The notes under the pieces are model-generated. The model worked only from the letters and a program-made list of their open reading frames with translations, was not told the origin of the DNA and did no database searches. A stretch of DNA of 64,000 bases from Pseudocercospora fijiensis CIRAD86 (taxonomy: Eukaryota > Ascomycota > Dothideomycetes > Mycosphaerellales > Mycosphaerellaceae): assembly GCF_000340215.1 (NCBI RefSeq), contig NW_006921532.1, positions 835,844-899,843 on the forward strand, given 5' to 3'. Positions 1-11,243 of the stretch are shown here, piece by piece. Numbering within the stretch: the first letter of the stretch is position 1; each line of letters begins with the position of its first letter. Both the position numbers and the translations under genes were made by a program.

Positions 1-209
1 CGACTATATATAGACCCTAAAAAGTAAAGCTATATACGAGACTCTTTTATTAGTAGGGCAGCTAAAGTTTAATAATCGATCTAGCTAATTACTAGTAGCG
101 ACTACGCGCCTTTTATTAACCTCTAGCTTTCGTAGATTCCCGCGTACTCGAAATGTAACTAGTTAGTTCGAGTACCTAGTAGTAATCTATAGTAGTAAGA
201 CTAGCGGGA

Positions 210-236
210 CTAATAACACCCCCGGGGTAGTATTAG
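210..236. repeat. Gypsy-family palindrome, copy 2, spacer site b
   Basis: A 27-nt near-perfect palindrome with an A/T-rich CTAAT...ATTAG outer arm and a C4-5/G4-5 centre. It occupies the same place as the copy 1 site at 10,798, between pol and the third frame. Confidence 0.85.
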
Positions 237-639
237 CTTTTCTCTAGAGATGCTCGGTAACTAGGAGCAAATCGCCTAGGCCTAGCGTAGCTTATATTAG
301 CCTATAGCACTATCGTTATAGATACAGCATTACCTTTTATAGTAGTAGGCATATAAACGTAGCCCGTGCGTTCTTCTTTCTTCTAGATACTAAGCTTAGC
401 GGCCTAAGGTCCCTATTCTTAGAGGCTATAGGCCTAGGTTGCTACGTCTATCTAAGAGCTAGGAAGGGAGAGGGATCCTCCCTTTCTTAGTGTCCTACGT
501 AACTAATGCTAATTAGGGCAGGAACAATCTTCTCTAGCGGAGTATCTTGTTATCGTTACTACCTAAGGGCGGTTGCTAGAGACTAGGAAACTAGAGGGAA
601 GTAGTCCTAGAAGGGCGGGAGGTTAGGTTCGGCTAGCTT

Positions 640-667
640 CCGAATACTACCCCCGGGGTATTATTCG
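640..667. repeat. Gypsy-family palindrome, copy 2, spacer site a
   Basis: Counterpart of the copy 1 site at 10,369. The outer arms read CCGAAT...ATTCGG here but CCTAAT...ATTAGG in copy 1, so both arms changed together and pairing was kept. Confidence 0.85.
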
Positions 668-932
668 GAAGTTATACCTCGTACAGTTCTTTTCTAAGGA
701 AACACAAAAAGAGTAAAGCTATAGCAATATCAATCGAAGGCAAAAGATAAAAGAGCAAAACAACAGACAAGGTAAAAGCAAAGAAGGGCAACAACTAAGA
801 GTATTAACATCCGTAGGAACTAGGAATAGGCAGTAAGGACTAAAGGCAAAGGGTAGCGCTATATTAACAGCGCGGAGAATAGTTAATAGAGGCAAGGAAA
901 GCAACGTAGTAGAGGTAGGAAAGGATATACGA

Positions 933-2162
933 TTATTTAGTCTCGGGGTCGTCTAGCTATAATTCTAGGCGGTCTTTATCGCTAGACTAGTTAGGTTCCT
1001 CGGAGTTAGAGTTAGATAGCTAGAAGTCTAGTTCACTATTAGAATCGGAATTAATATCGGAAACGCTCTATATATAGTTAATCCGTATATAACCCTCCCT
1101 TTGTTCTTAAGTTATTCCTAATAGCTTACTAAGACGAATCTAGGGATAGGCATAGTTCTTAGGCAGAACAGGATCTATAATAGCGGTAGGATCCTCCTCC
1201 TAATAGGCATCTAAGGACGGTAGAGGGTCTATAGAGGCACTAACTTCCTCCTCGGTCGGCGGAGGGTAGGCAGGTTCGCGTAACTTAACGATCTTCTTTA
1301 GATTAGCCCGAGGGTAAGAGTGCTTTAAGGTAGCACTATCTAGCTCCTAAAGAAGGTATACGGAACCCGAGTAAAGGACCTCCTTTACTCTATAAGGACC
1401 CTTCTACTTAAAGGCTAGCTTATAGGAGTAACTATACTCTAGTTCGGACCGGTATAGAGGGACTATATCGCTAACCTTTAGAGGTTCCTAATTAACAGCA
1501 TTATAGTTATTAAAATACTACTTAGCTTCCTCCCGAAGGCGACGTTGTCGAGCAAGACCCTCCTAAGAAGTCGTAGTTATATCCTTAAGAGCCTTAGCCC
1601 GTAGGGTAAGAAGATCTGCCCTAGTACGAATAGACCCCTAATCGTAAACGCCGTACGTACGATAGGACAATTTAATAGGAAGAACGGCGTCCCTCCTAAT
1701 TATAAGTTCCGCTAGTATAAGTCTAGTCGTATCGATAATAGTAGTTCGGTCCGCCTAGAGAAGGGCTAGGACGCGGGTAGAAATAGGAATTAATCTATCG
1801 CTACTATTAGTTATCTTAGATAGGGCATTAATTAACGACCGATAGCCGCGCTTAATAATAGCATTCGACTAGGGATAGTACGGGGAGATGCGAACGTTCT
1901 TCGCCCCGTACGAAACAAGTAGCGCTTAAACCTCCTTAGCTATATTGTTCGTAGCGTTGTCTAAGATAACCTCGTAAGGTGTTCCCTAGCGGCAAAACAG
2001 ATCCTTAAACAGGAAGGTAGCTATATTACGGGCATTAATAGCACCGCAACCCTTATAGAAATAATAGGCCTCCGGCTATCGAGAAAGACCCTCTCGAATA
2101 ATATATAGGCTATTATTGCGGCTAAGATAGACCCTATCGCTATACTACCGCTCCCTAACTAA
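933..2162 (-). pseudogene. Gypsy copy 2 pol, 3' fragment (integrase C-terminal half)
   Basis: Read on the minus strand, this matches the end of the copy 1 pol frame: the later integrase core (ISPYYP-like motif followed by the K-R-G-Y-R segment) and the C-terminal domain with its KGPYRVKEVL motif, ending at a TAA at 933-935. Many codons are TAG or TAA, consistent with CAG, CAA and TGG changed by RIP. The insertion of copy 1 between 2,163 and 14,464 cut this gene in two inside the integrase. It cannot be functional. Confidence 0.75.
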
Positions 2163-2166
2163 CTAG
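2163..2166. repeat. Target-site duplication of copy 1, left
   Basis: CTAG directly precedes the 5' LTR and is repeated directly after the 3' LTR at 14,461-14,464. If the last A of the LTR is counted as target, the duplication is 5 bp (ACTAG), the usual size for Ty3/Gypsy. Confidence 0.8.
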
Positions 2167-2445
2167 TATTAGCTAGTAACCGGCCCTACACCTATAGGCC
2201 AGTTTTGAGCCTATATAAGAGGCCTCCTTCTATAGAGTAGACAGATTATTAACCTCGTATAGCACATTGTTTATATTACACTTCTATAATGCCTATATTG
2301 CAGGGCTCTAGTTATTAGCCTAAGCGACAGTCTCGTTATCCTATCTTGCTAAACATAGCTGCCTATATTGCTATAGGTTATATTACCCTTAGTAGCCTAT
2401 ACTATTGCTACAAGTAGTAGTAGTAGTATTAGTTTCCGTCCTTTA
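2167..2445 (+). repeat. Copy 1 5' LTR (279 bp)
   Basis: Begins TATTAGCTAGTAACC and ends GTCCTTTA. The expected TG...CA termini appear as TA...TA, as RIP would produce. The same 279-bp length recurs at 14,182-14,460 and, inverted, at 20,885-21,163. Confidence 0.92.
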
Positions 2446-3261
2446 TTAGAGCCGAAAGTAGGGCTATCTCTTTATATCTAATAGGTTCGGGTGTATTAAA
2501 GGTAGTCTCTAGGCACGAATAGCTATAACCGAAGCGAGGGCACGATAAGAGCCTACGATACGGACGATACCGAAGTATCTTAAGGGGCCGTTACGACAAG
2601 CAGAGAAACCTCTTAATAAGGGCATCGCTTTAACCCCGAAAAGCTACAAACCCTTAGGACTGTTATAGCTTAGGGCCTAGTCTATAACTATAGCTAGCTT
2701 CTAAGGACTCGGCTCCGGGTCGAAGACCTATTTAGTACCGCTTGCTCGAGATAAGCCCCGCCTAAGGAGGAGATAGATTAATTACCTATCGACCTTGCTT
2801 AGTTTGCTAAGACTATCTATACGATAGCAATTTCTAAATTATAGGTCGGATGCCTAGATAGTTCCCCTATTAACCGGGTAGATTGCTTCGGGATTCGCTA
2901 CCTCGTTCGGATAGTACTTAGCCTTCTACTAGAAAAAGAAGGTCCCCGCCCCCCCTCTACCTAGCTAAAAGAGATAACAATAGTTAGTAAAGTAGCTGGT
3001 TTCTAGGATCTAGGTATAAATAGAGATTACAGTTCCTTTCTCCGAGCGGCTTTTGTCTAAAATTACTAAATTAAAGCTCCTAGGGGTGTCTAGGCGACCC
3101 CTAAGAGGCTAAACTCTAATACTACCCTAGGGGTAATATTAGAAGAAAACAGCCTAGTACACTATTCTCTCGTATAGCAACATCGAAACAAACCAAACCT
3201 ACAATATATACTAAAAACACTTTCCTATAGTATTTTATTTTAACTACTTTATAACAATCGA
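2446..3261 (+). other. Copy 1 untranslated leader with stem-loop
   Basis: About 816 nt without a coding frame separates the LTR from gag; the primer binding site should be at its start (TTAGAGCCGAAAG...), too mutated to name the tRNA. Near its end, 3,075-3,110 is a stem-loop (arms AGCTCCTAGGGGT and ACCCCTAAGAGGCT). It also occurs at 20,221-20,256 (copy 2) and 54,060-54,095 (copy 3), each time a few bases from a palindrome. Confidence 0.7.
3116..3142. repeat. Gypsy-family palindrome, copy 1, before gag
   Basis: 27-nt near-palindrome with core TACCCTAGGGGTA and arms CTAAT...ATTAG, in the leader 120 nt before the inferred gag start. Confidence 0.85.
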
Positions 3262-6200
3262 ATAAGCTCTAGCGAAAGCGAGTATTACGAATTAGCGGAA
3301 TCTTCGGAATCTAATAACCTACCGGACCCTATTAACGAAGAAATTAGGCGACGACTAGTTGTTATAAGCGCTATCGAACTAGGGGCTGTCGAGCCTTCTA
3401 TGCCCGAGGCCCTCTATAATGTCGTTATAAAGATAATTTAAGGGTAAACTAACCTTCTCCGTTAGAACAGGCGTCGCCCGCTAGAGCTAGGAAGTAGTAG
3501 GAACCCTCTATTCGAAGGGTAGAACGCTACGGCGTACGTAGAACGCTTTAAGGACAACTTAGCCGAGTACGGACTCGAAGAGGAGTCGGACTAGTACAAG
3601 GTCCGGTCCCTTACGAGGACTACTATTACTAAGCTTTACCGAACCCTTAGAACCCTAGTTAGCTACCTAGAAAAGGACGATAAGTCTAATGCCGACTAGG
3701 AGGTCTTTAAGTAGGCCTTTATAAGGGAGTATCGGAATCGCGATAGCCGTCGTATTAAAGGCAGTCGTACGTAGCTTAAGAACCTCTATATAGAGAGGCG
3801 CACCGAAGATAACGACCTAAAGGAGTACGTCCGCGAGTTTGTTAAGTTAGCGGACGGTATCGACTAGTAGGACCTCGAGAATTCTTAGAGAACGAGGCTA
3901 CTCCTTAAAGGGTTGCCGTAGTCTACGGCTAAGCGGGTCTTCCGTCGCTATAAGCTTAGCGAAGCTAATCCCGAGACTTTTAGGAAGTATAAAGAGGTCC
4001 TAGAGGCTATTAAGGACGATATTAATAGCTCTGCTAACGTAAAGAAGTTCATTTACGGCGAGGACCGGAATAACCTAGCCTAGGTAAGGAACGATACCTC
4101 GGGAACTAGAGGGCCTAAGTTTCTTCCTAAATCGCAAAGTAGTCCTAGTACCGTAACTCCTACTATTACTAAGCATTCTTAGGACGTTGCGGACTTAGCT
4201 GAATCCCTAGCCTAGCTTAACCTTAATACGAAAGCACTATAGCGAGTTAGGGAGGTCCTTAATACTAGTATACTAAAGGATATACTACTAGTCTACTAGG
4301 TCTCCGATCCAAACTACCCTAAGGCCCCTTTAGTTAACGTCTACGCTATACGGAAGATCTATTCTAACTTAGATAGTAAGTGCTAGATGTGCGGCGGTTT
4401 TAAACATATTTAATTAGACTGCCCTATCTAGAAAGAGCTTCTTAAGAGGAAGCTCGTTATATAAGTAAATAGTCGGTTCTACTATACCGATACCGGCGAT
4501 AAGATTAACTTCGAGTAGGATCGTAGAGCTCCGAAGCTGCCTTAACTTAGGAGTCTTCTAGAGAAGAAGTATAGTAGTAAGATCGAGTTTAAGGATACTA
4601 GGAATAGTACCCTCGCCGCTATTACTAAACGAGAAACTTAGAAGGTTAGGGCAAAACAGGTTAAGGAGCGGAGTAGTAACGGTACTACTAAGCCTATTAA
4701 AGTTAACTTTGTGTCTTAGGACCCGGACGCAGTTACTAATGTTTACGCGGTTACTAAGAACAGTATAGATGTCTACGCTACTATAAGGTCCTAAACTTAG
4801 TCGTCCTAAACCTAGTCCTAGGGCAAGGGCAAGAGCCCGTAGAACCCTACCCGCCCTAGTGCGGCAGCCCCTACTAGGATACTTAAGAAGTAGGCAGCTA
4901 ATAAGGCTAAGAAACAGCGAGAATTAGTCACTAAGACTAAGACACTCTAGACAGCCGAAGACCGTGCAACCCGAGCTAGTATAGCTACTCCGGAGGTCCT
5001 AGAGACTCCGGATGTCGATATAGAGGATGCTACTACCGACCTTAGTAGTACCCTAGGCCTAGCTAACCCGCCGGCCTATAAACGAAAGTTAGCCGACCTA
5101 AAGAGCTTTCGCTTTAATAGGTATATAAAGAAGTATAGTGCCGGGCCTACTAACTCTTACGATATAAAGGCAAATGCTCTCTTCTAGGCTTTATAGTTCC
5201 TAGACCTTAAGTCTAACGTATCTATAGAAGAGCTTCTAGTATACGGTTTGCCTACTAACCTGTTCTAGAGCCGGATTCCTAACGAATCACGATGCAACCT
5301 TTATAAAAGACCTTATAGCCCTTTAACGCAAATAGGGGCGAGAGGACTATATCGACGTCTCTTCCCTATAGTTCCTTCCTAAATTTTTAGGGGCCTAGGA
5401 GTTAGCAGAAGGCGAATTAGTAACCTACGAGAGCTAGGAGACTATCGATAATGCTAACGAAGAGGGGATTAAGGAGATAGGCCGAGGGGATAATAATAAT
5501 GCCGACTCTGCTTCGGTTTTAGTTTCTATTAAGGCTGTCCGATTTACTAGCTAATAAATCGGTCGAGTAGGACCTCCTCGACCTAAGGAACTTTACTCTA
5601 TCCCTAATAATATAGACCTTTCCGTAGTTACCCGTTCCTTTACCGTCGTTCCCGCTATCTATATTTAAGTTACTATCGGAAGCTATAGTTAGTAGTTGCT
5701 AGCAATGCTTAATAATAGTTTAGAGTTACTTATTATAAGTAAGCGCTAGGCTAAACAGCTCCGACTGCTAATAAACAGAGATATTTCCCTTAGTATATAG
5801 GGAGTAAATAGGGAGGTTGCGCTAGTAGGTGCCTACTACAATGTTATAGTAGACGCTTTCGGCATATACTTTTCCTTTACCTTCTAGATTGCCGCTAACC
5901 CGAACACGCTAATTATTCTAGGTCGTCTATAGTCTCGTATAACCCGGGGTATCTAGCGTAACTGCGACGATAGCCCCTAGGAAGGAACTATCGCTAACTA
6001 GAAGGGCAACTAAGTCGTATTTACTAGTTATGTCGGAAATACTAGCTATAAATCCTACGAGGATATCCTTGCTACTTCTAAACGCTCTTCGGGAAACGCT
6101 ATAGCGCGGTTATAAGACCGGCAATCTGCGCTATAAGTTAATATAGCTTAAATAGGTTATATCTAGAGGTGCGCCGCTCTATACGATAAGGCTAGTTTCT

Positions 6201-6290
6201 AGGCTCTATACTAAGGAGACGAATGCTCGAAGCGATAGCGAGTATAATAGTGCAACGACTACCTAGTATACGAATCTCGGTAATAATGCT
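3262..6290 (+). pseudogene. Gypsy copy 1 gag-protease relic
   Basis: The likely start is ATA at 3,262, a RIP-changed ATG opening an S-S-S-E-S-E-Y-Y-E-L sequence. The frame is rich in charged residues, as in capsid proteins. A CCHC zinc knuckle (C-x-M-C-G-G-F-K-H-I-x-L-D-C) lies near 4,383-4,424. After about 5,560 comes a region resembling a retropepsin, where the expected D-S/T-G is degenerate. A 7-bp insertion near 5,290, absent from copies 2 and 3, shifts the frame, and dozens of TAG/TAA codons are present. Gag would form the virus-like particle and protease would mature it. The end coordinate is approximate; the protease assignment is weaker than the knuckle. Confidence 0.7.
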
Positions 6291-6360
6291 ATCGTAGGCA
6301 TCGCCGCCGGAAGCGGATCTACCCGAGCCCGAATCCGAACTAACTAATTAGAGCGCCGAG

Positions 6361-6387
6361 CTAATACTACCCCGGGGGTATTATTAG
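6361..6387. repeat. Gypsy-family palindrome, copy 1, between gag-pro and pol
   Basis: 27-nt near-palindrome with core TACCCCGGGGGTA, between the end of the gag-pro frame and the opening of the pol frame. Confidence 0.88.
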
Positions 6388-6417
6388 GAATCTAACGTTT
6401 TCGCCGGAATTATAAAT

Positions 6418-9400
6418 TAGGATTACTAGCTATATACCTACCGACTTAAGGAGACTTCTAATAAAGTTTACGCGCTGTTCTATTGCGCTAATCTCCGGGC
6501 CTAACTTTAAAGAGAGAGGGCTCGGGTATTACGAGCGGTTAGTATATATACCCTATATAAGAGGGTAGCTAACAAGATTAAGCCCGTAAAAGGCAGCGTA
6601 TATATAACCGATAGGTCTAATCCTAGCGGAAATCCTAACTAGCGATAAAAGTGCCTTAACCGCGAAGCGATATTAATACCTAGGGATAGTCTATACGACT
6701 AGAGGTATATTACTAAAAAGTTCTCCGCTATTCCTAGGGGATCGAGGCTAACGCCGGAGAGACTAGCGAACATTAAACCTAGTATCGAGCTTTCGGATCT
6801 TAAACTAGATTTGCTATACGAGCTTCTATACAACCGCGAAGCCGTATTAGTATATAACTTTACGTATCTAGGTAGGATCAACCCGGAGGTTGCCCCTCTA
6901 TAGAGGATCCGAACGATCGAGTATAAGCCTTAGGCTTACCTAGGGTTTAAGCTAAACCTAAGCCTAAGAGGTATAGTTAAGGATATAATACGGTAGCGTG
7001 TAAAGGCTAGCACCTTAGAGCCTTCCTATGCCTCGTATCGCAACCTATACTTCCTAGTTTAGAAGAAGATAGCTCCTAGGGAACTAAAGAAGTACCGTCT
7101 AATTAACGCTATATAAAAGTTTAACGCAGTTACGATTAGAGATGCTAACCTCCCTCCGGAGACTAATAGGTTCTTAGAAGCCTTTACTAACTGTATAGTA
7201 GCCTCGCTAGTTAATATGTTCTCGGGCTACGACTAGATACCTCTCTACCCTAATAGTAGAGACCTAACTAGTTTCGAAACGCCTCTTAAGCTATATAGAC
7301 AAACTACCCTTCTATAAGGGGCAACTAACTCCGTAGCCTAGTTCGTTCGCATTATAAACTAAGTCCTCGCGGCCTATATCTCCTATATAGCGATACCTTT
7401 CCTCGACGACATCGGCATTAAGAGCCCTAAAACTAGGTACGATAATAAAGAAGTAGAGCCTAGCATCCGTAGGTTCTTTCTCGAATATATTTAGAACCTC
7501 GATAGTATCCTCTGCGACCTAGAGCGAGCTAACCTAACGGTATATAGGGAGAAGCTTTAGCTCCTATATAAACGAATAAACATTGTCGGGTTTGTAACTA
7601 ATAAGAACGGCCGCTATCCTAATAATATACGGGTCCTAAAGATTGTTTCCTAGCTAGACCCTACCTATTAGAAAGATGTCCGGATCTAGCTTAGAGTAGT
7701 CTCCTACTTCCGTATCTAGGTCGAAAACTTTGCGTTAGTATACAAGCCTCTATACGCCTTGCTTAAGAAGGATATAGAGTTTGTATAGACCTCCGTTTAC
7801 TAAGCCGCTAAGGACAAGGTTACTAAGGCACTTATTAGCGCGCCTACGCTTACCTCTATTAACTACTCGGAAGGCGTAGGTCTACTAATTGTTACTATCG
7901 ACTCGAGCGGGGAAGGCTACGGCGAGATACTAATATAGTATAATCGTAAGGAGCCCTCCTTACGTTACCCTATCCGGTACGAGTCCGGTCTATAGAAACC
8001 TATCGAGGCCCGATACGATACTAGCAAGCGAGAGTGCCTTAGTGTCTATAAGGCTCTTAAGAAGTTCCGACCTTAGCTCTTTAGAGTATTCTTTCGCCTA
8101 GAAGTCGACGCTTAGACGCTAGTCTATTAACTTAACTATATAGCCTCCGACCTGCCTAACTCTGCGATAGCTCGGTAGGTTGCCTAGATCTATTTGTTTA
8201 ATTTCGACGTCTTCTATATTCCTAGTAAGAAGTATACTAGACCGGATAGCCTTTCTAGAAGGCCTACTATAGAAGAAGATATCGCCGAGATAATAGAAGA
8301 AGAGGATGTCGACGCGGTTATTAACCGTATCTTCTTTACTACCTTCTATATTAACGCTATACCGGTAATTACTAGGTCTACTACCGACGACTAACCTAGT
8401 AACTAGCCTAACGAAGACCCTACTACTAACGGCGAGGACTAGGACGATACTAAGGTAGGCGAACTAGGTAGGGATAATATCCTTAATAGGGTCTACTCCG
8501 ATAACTCCTATAATATCGCCTACTTCCTTACCTATACGAAGAGAGCTCCTAGTCTATTAAAGAGTTAATACCGTCGGGTTATTCGCTATTCTCGACGATT
8601 CCTAGTTAAAGATCGAATTCTTTAGCGATAAGCGATAGTTAATGCACCTCTCTAGCGTATTATTAACGATCTAGCAGCCCGATAAGAAATCCTTCGCTCC
8701 GTTTACGATAAGCTCGGCTACCGGGCGGCGGAGGGTACCTTCGATATCCTTCGTCGACGCTACTAGTAGGACGGCGTATAGGCTAATATCTCCTGCTACT
8801 ATAAGAGCTGTCCTAAGTGCAACTTTAGGAATAGCTACTAGCGTCTAGAAGAGCTGCGTATCCCTACTACCTAGTTAGTTAGGGAGCGGTAGTATAGCGA
8901 TAGGGTCTATCTTAGCCGCAATAATAGCCTATATATTATTCGAGAGGGTCTTTCTCGATAGCCGGAGGCCTATTATTTCTATAAGGGTTGCGGTGCTATT
9001 AATGCCCGTAATATAGCTACCTTCCTGTTTAAGGATCTATTTTGCCGCTAGGGAATACCTTACGAGGTTATCTTAGACAACGCTACGAACAATATAGCTA
9101 AGGAGGTTTAAGCGCTACTTGTTTCGTACGGGGCGAAGAACGTTCGTATCTCCCCGTACTATCCTTAGTCGAATGCTATTGTTAAGCGCGGCTATCGGTC
9201 GTTAATTAATGCCCTATCTAAGATAACTAATAGTAGCGATAGATTAATTCCTATTTCTACCCGCGTCCTAGCCCTTCTCTAGGCGGACCGAACTACTATT
9301 ATCGATACGACTAGACTTATACTAGCGGAACTTATAATTAGGAGGGACGCCGTTCTTCCTATTAAATTGTCCTATCGCACGTACGGCGTTTACGATTAGG

Positions 9401-10104
9401 GGTCTATTCGTACTAGGGTAGACCTTCTTGCCCTACGGGCTAAGGCTCTTAAGGATATAACTACGACTTCTTAAGAGGGTCTTGCTCGACAACGTCGGCT
9501 TCGGGAAGAGGCTAAGCAGTATTTTAATGACTATAATACTATTAATTAGGAGCCTCTAAAGGTTAGCGATATAGTCCTTCTATACCGGTCCGAACTAGAG
9601 TATAGTTACTCCTATAAGCTAGCCTTTAAGTAGAAGGGTCCTTATAGAGTAAAAGAGGTCCTTTACTCGGGTTCCGTATACCTTCTTTAGGAGCTAGATA
9701 GTACTACCTTAAAGCACTCTTACCCTCGGGCTAATCTGAAGAAGATCGTTAAGTTACGCGAACCTGCCCGCCCTCCGCCGACCGAGGAGGAAGTTAGTGC
9801 CTCTATAGACCCTCTACCGTCCTTAGATACCTATCGGGAGGAGGATCCTACCGCTATTATAGATCCTATTCTACCTAACAACTATACCTATCCCTAGATT
9901 CGTCTTAGTAAGCTATTAGGAATAACTTAAGAACAAAGGGAGGGTTATATACGGATTAACTATATATAGAGCGTTTCCGATATTAATTCCGATTCTAATA
10001 GTAAACTAGACTTCTAGCTATCTAACTCTAACTCCGAGGAACCTAACTAGTCTAGCGATAAAGACCGCCTAGAATTATAGCTAGACGACCCCGAGACTAA
10101 ATAA
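6418..10104 (+). pseudogene. Gypsy copy 1 pol relic (RT, RNase H, integrase)
   Basis: One frame runs to a TAA at 10,102-10,104. Reverse transcriptase occupies about 7,080-7,700, with the active-site motif F-L-D-D-I-G at 7,399-7,416. RNase H follows (about 7,850-8,200), ending in the family-typical S-K-K-Y-T-R-P-D-S-L-S-R-R linker near 8,224. The integrase core is at about 8,690-9,250 and a C-terminal domain (GPYRVKEVL) near 9,640. In the integrase the conserved catalytic Glu before R-G-Y-R reads Lys (AAG near 9,184), a TpG-to-TpA change typical of RIP. Stops are only TAG/TAA. The RT is of Ty3/Gypsy type, distinct from the family at 59.6-64 kb. Confidence 0.88.
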
Positions 10105-10368
10105 TTACTTGCTCTTCCTTGCCTCTATCTACCTCTACTACGTTGCTTCCTTGCTCTTGTTAATCGTTCTCCGCGCTATTAATGCAGTGCCGCCCTATAC
10201 CTTTAGTCCTTACCTGCTATCCGTTCCTACTAATGTTTATACTCTCGTTTGTTGCTTTTAGATTATCTTGTTGTTGTCCTTTGCTTTGCCTTTGCTTTCG
10301 ATTAATGTTGCTATAACTTTATTCCTTCGCTCTTGTTTCCTTAGATAGAACTGTACGAGGCGTGTTTT

Positions 10369-10397
10369 CCTAATAATACCCCGGGGGTAGCATTAGG
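10369..10397. repeat. Gypsy-family palindrome, copy 1, spacer site a
   Basis: Arms extend beyond the core to TTTTCCTAAT...ATTAGGAAAA, giving one of the longest versions in the window (10,365-10,400 including the A/T extension). Confidence 0.88.
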
Positions 10398-10797
10398 AAA
10401 ATAGCCGAACCTAACTCTCTACCCTTCTAGGACTACTTCCCTCTAGGTTCCTAGACTCTAGCAACTAGCCTTAAGTAGCAACGATAACAAGGTACTCTAC
10501 TAGAGGATGTGCCTGCTATAATTAGCACTAGTTACGTAGAACACTAAGAAAGGGAGGATCCCTCTCCCTTCCTAGCTCTTAGATAGACGTAGCAACCTAG
10601 GCCTATAGCCTCTAAGGATAGGGACCTTAGGCCGCTAAGCTTAGTGTCTAGAAGAAAGAAGAACGCATAGGCTACGTTTACATGCCTGCTACTATAAAAG
10701 GTAATGCTGCATCTACAACGATAGTGCTATAGGCTAATATAAGCTACGCTAGGCCTAGGCGATTTGCTCCTAGTTGCCGAGTATCTCTAGAGAAAAG

Positions 10798-10824
10798 CTA
10801 ATACTACCCCGGGGGTATTATTAG
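10798..10824. repeat. Gypsy-family palindrome, copy 1, spacer site b
   Basis: 27 nt identical to the 6,361 site, 420 nt before the start of the third frame. Confidence 0.88.
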
Positions 10825-11243
10825 TCCCGCTAGCCTTACTACTATAGATTACTACTAGGTACTCGAACTAACTAGTTACATTTTGAGTGCGCGGGAATCT
10901 ACGAAAGCTAGAGGTTAATAAAGGCGCGTAGTCGCTACTAGCGATTAGCTAGATCGATTGTTAAACTTTAGCCTACCCTACTAATAAAGGAGTCTCGTAT
11001 ATAGCTTTACTTTTTAGGGTCTATATATAATCGTTATCCGTTTGCTTTACCGGAATATACGGACTACGCTACCTTCGTACCCTATTTAAGGCGAGCCTTC
11101 TAAGCTCTTTCTTCTACTCGAATACTAACTAACTTACTACCGCCTACCCCCCCTCTTCTATCTAAACCCTTTAATTATTATTAATAAGCTACGAACGTTT
11201 TTGCAAGCTCGTTACTAACTCCTTTCCGCTCCGGTCGACTAAG

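Larger units (their letters stand above)
1..2162 (-). mobile_element. Ty3/Gypsy copy 2, 3' part (interrupted by copy 1)
   Basis: This segment is the reverse complement of roughly 8,870-11,036 of copy 1. It is the downstream half of a minus-strand Gypsy element whose upstream half resumes at 14,465. Joining 2,162 to 14,465 restores the pol order seen uninterrupted in copy 1 around 8,870-8,880. From 932 down to 1 the sequence is noncoding and matches the pol-to-third-frame spacer of copy 1. The third frame of this copy lies beyond the left edge. RIP-type depletion of CpA/TpG is strong throughout. Confidence 0.85.
10105..11243 (+). other. Noncoding spacer between pol and third frame of copy 1
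   Basis: No coding frame is apparent over 1.1 kb. The spacer contains two of the family palindromes (10,369 and 10,798) and is mirrored, inverted, by 1-932 of copy 2, so it belongs to the element rather than to a later insertion. Confidence 0.75.
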
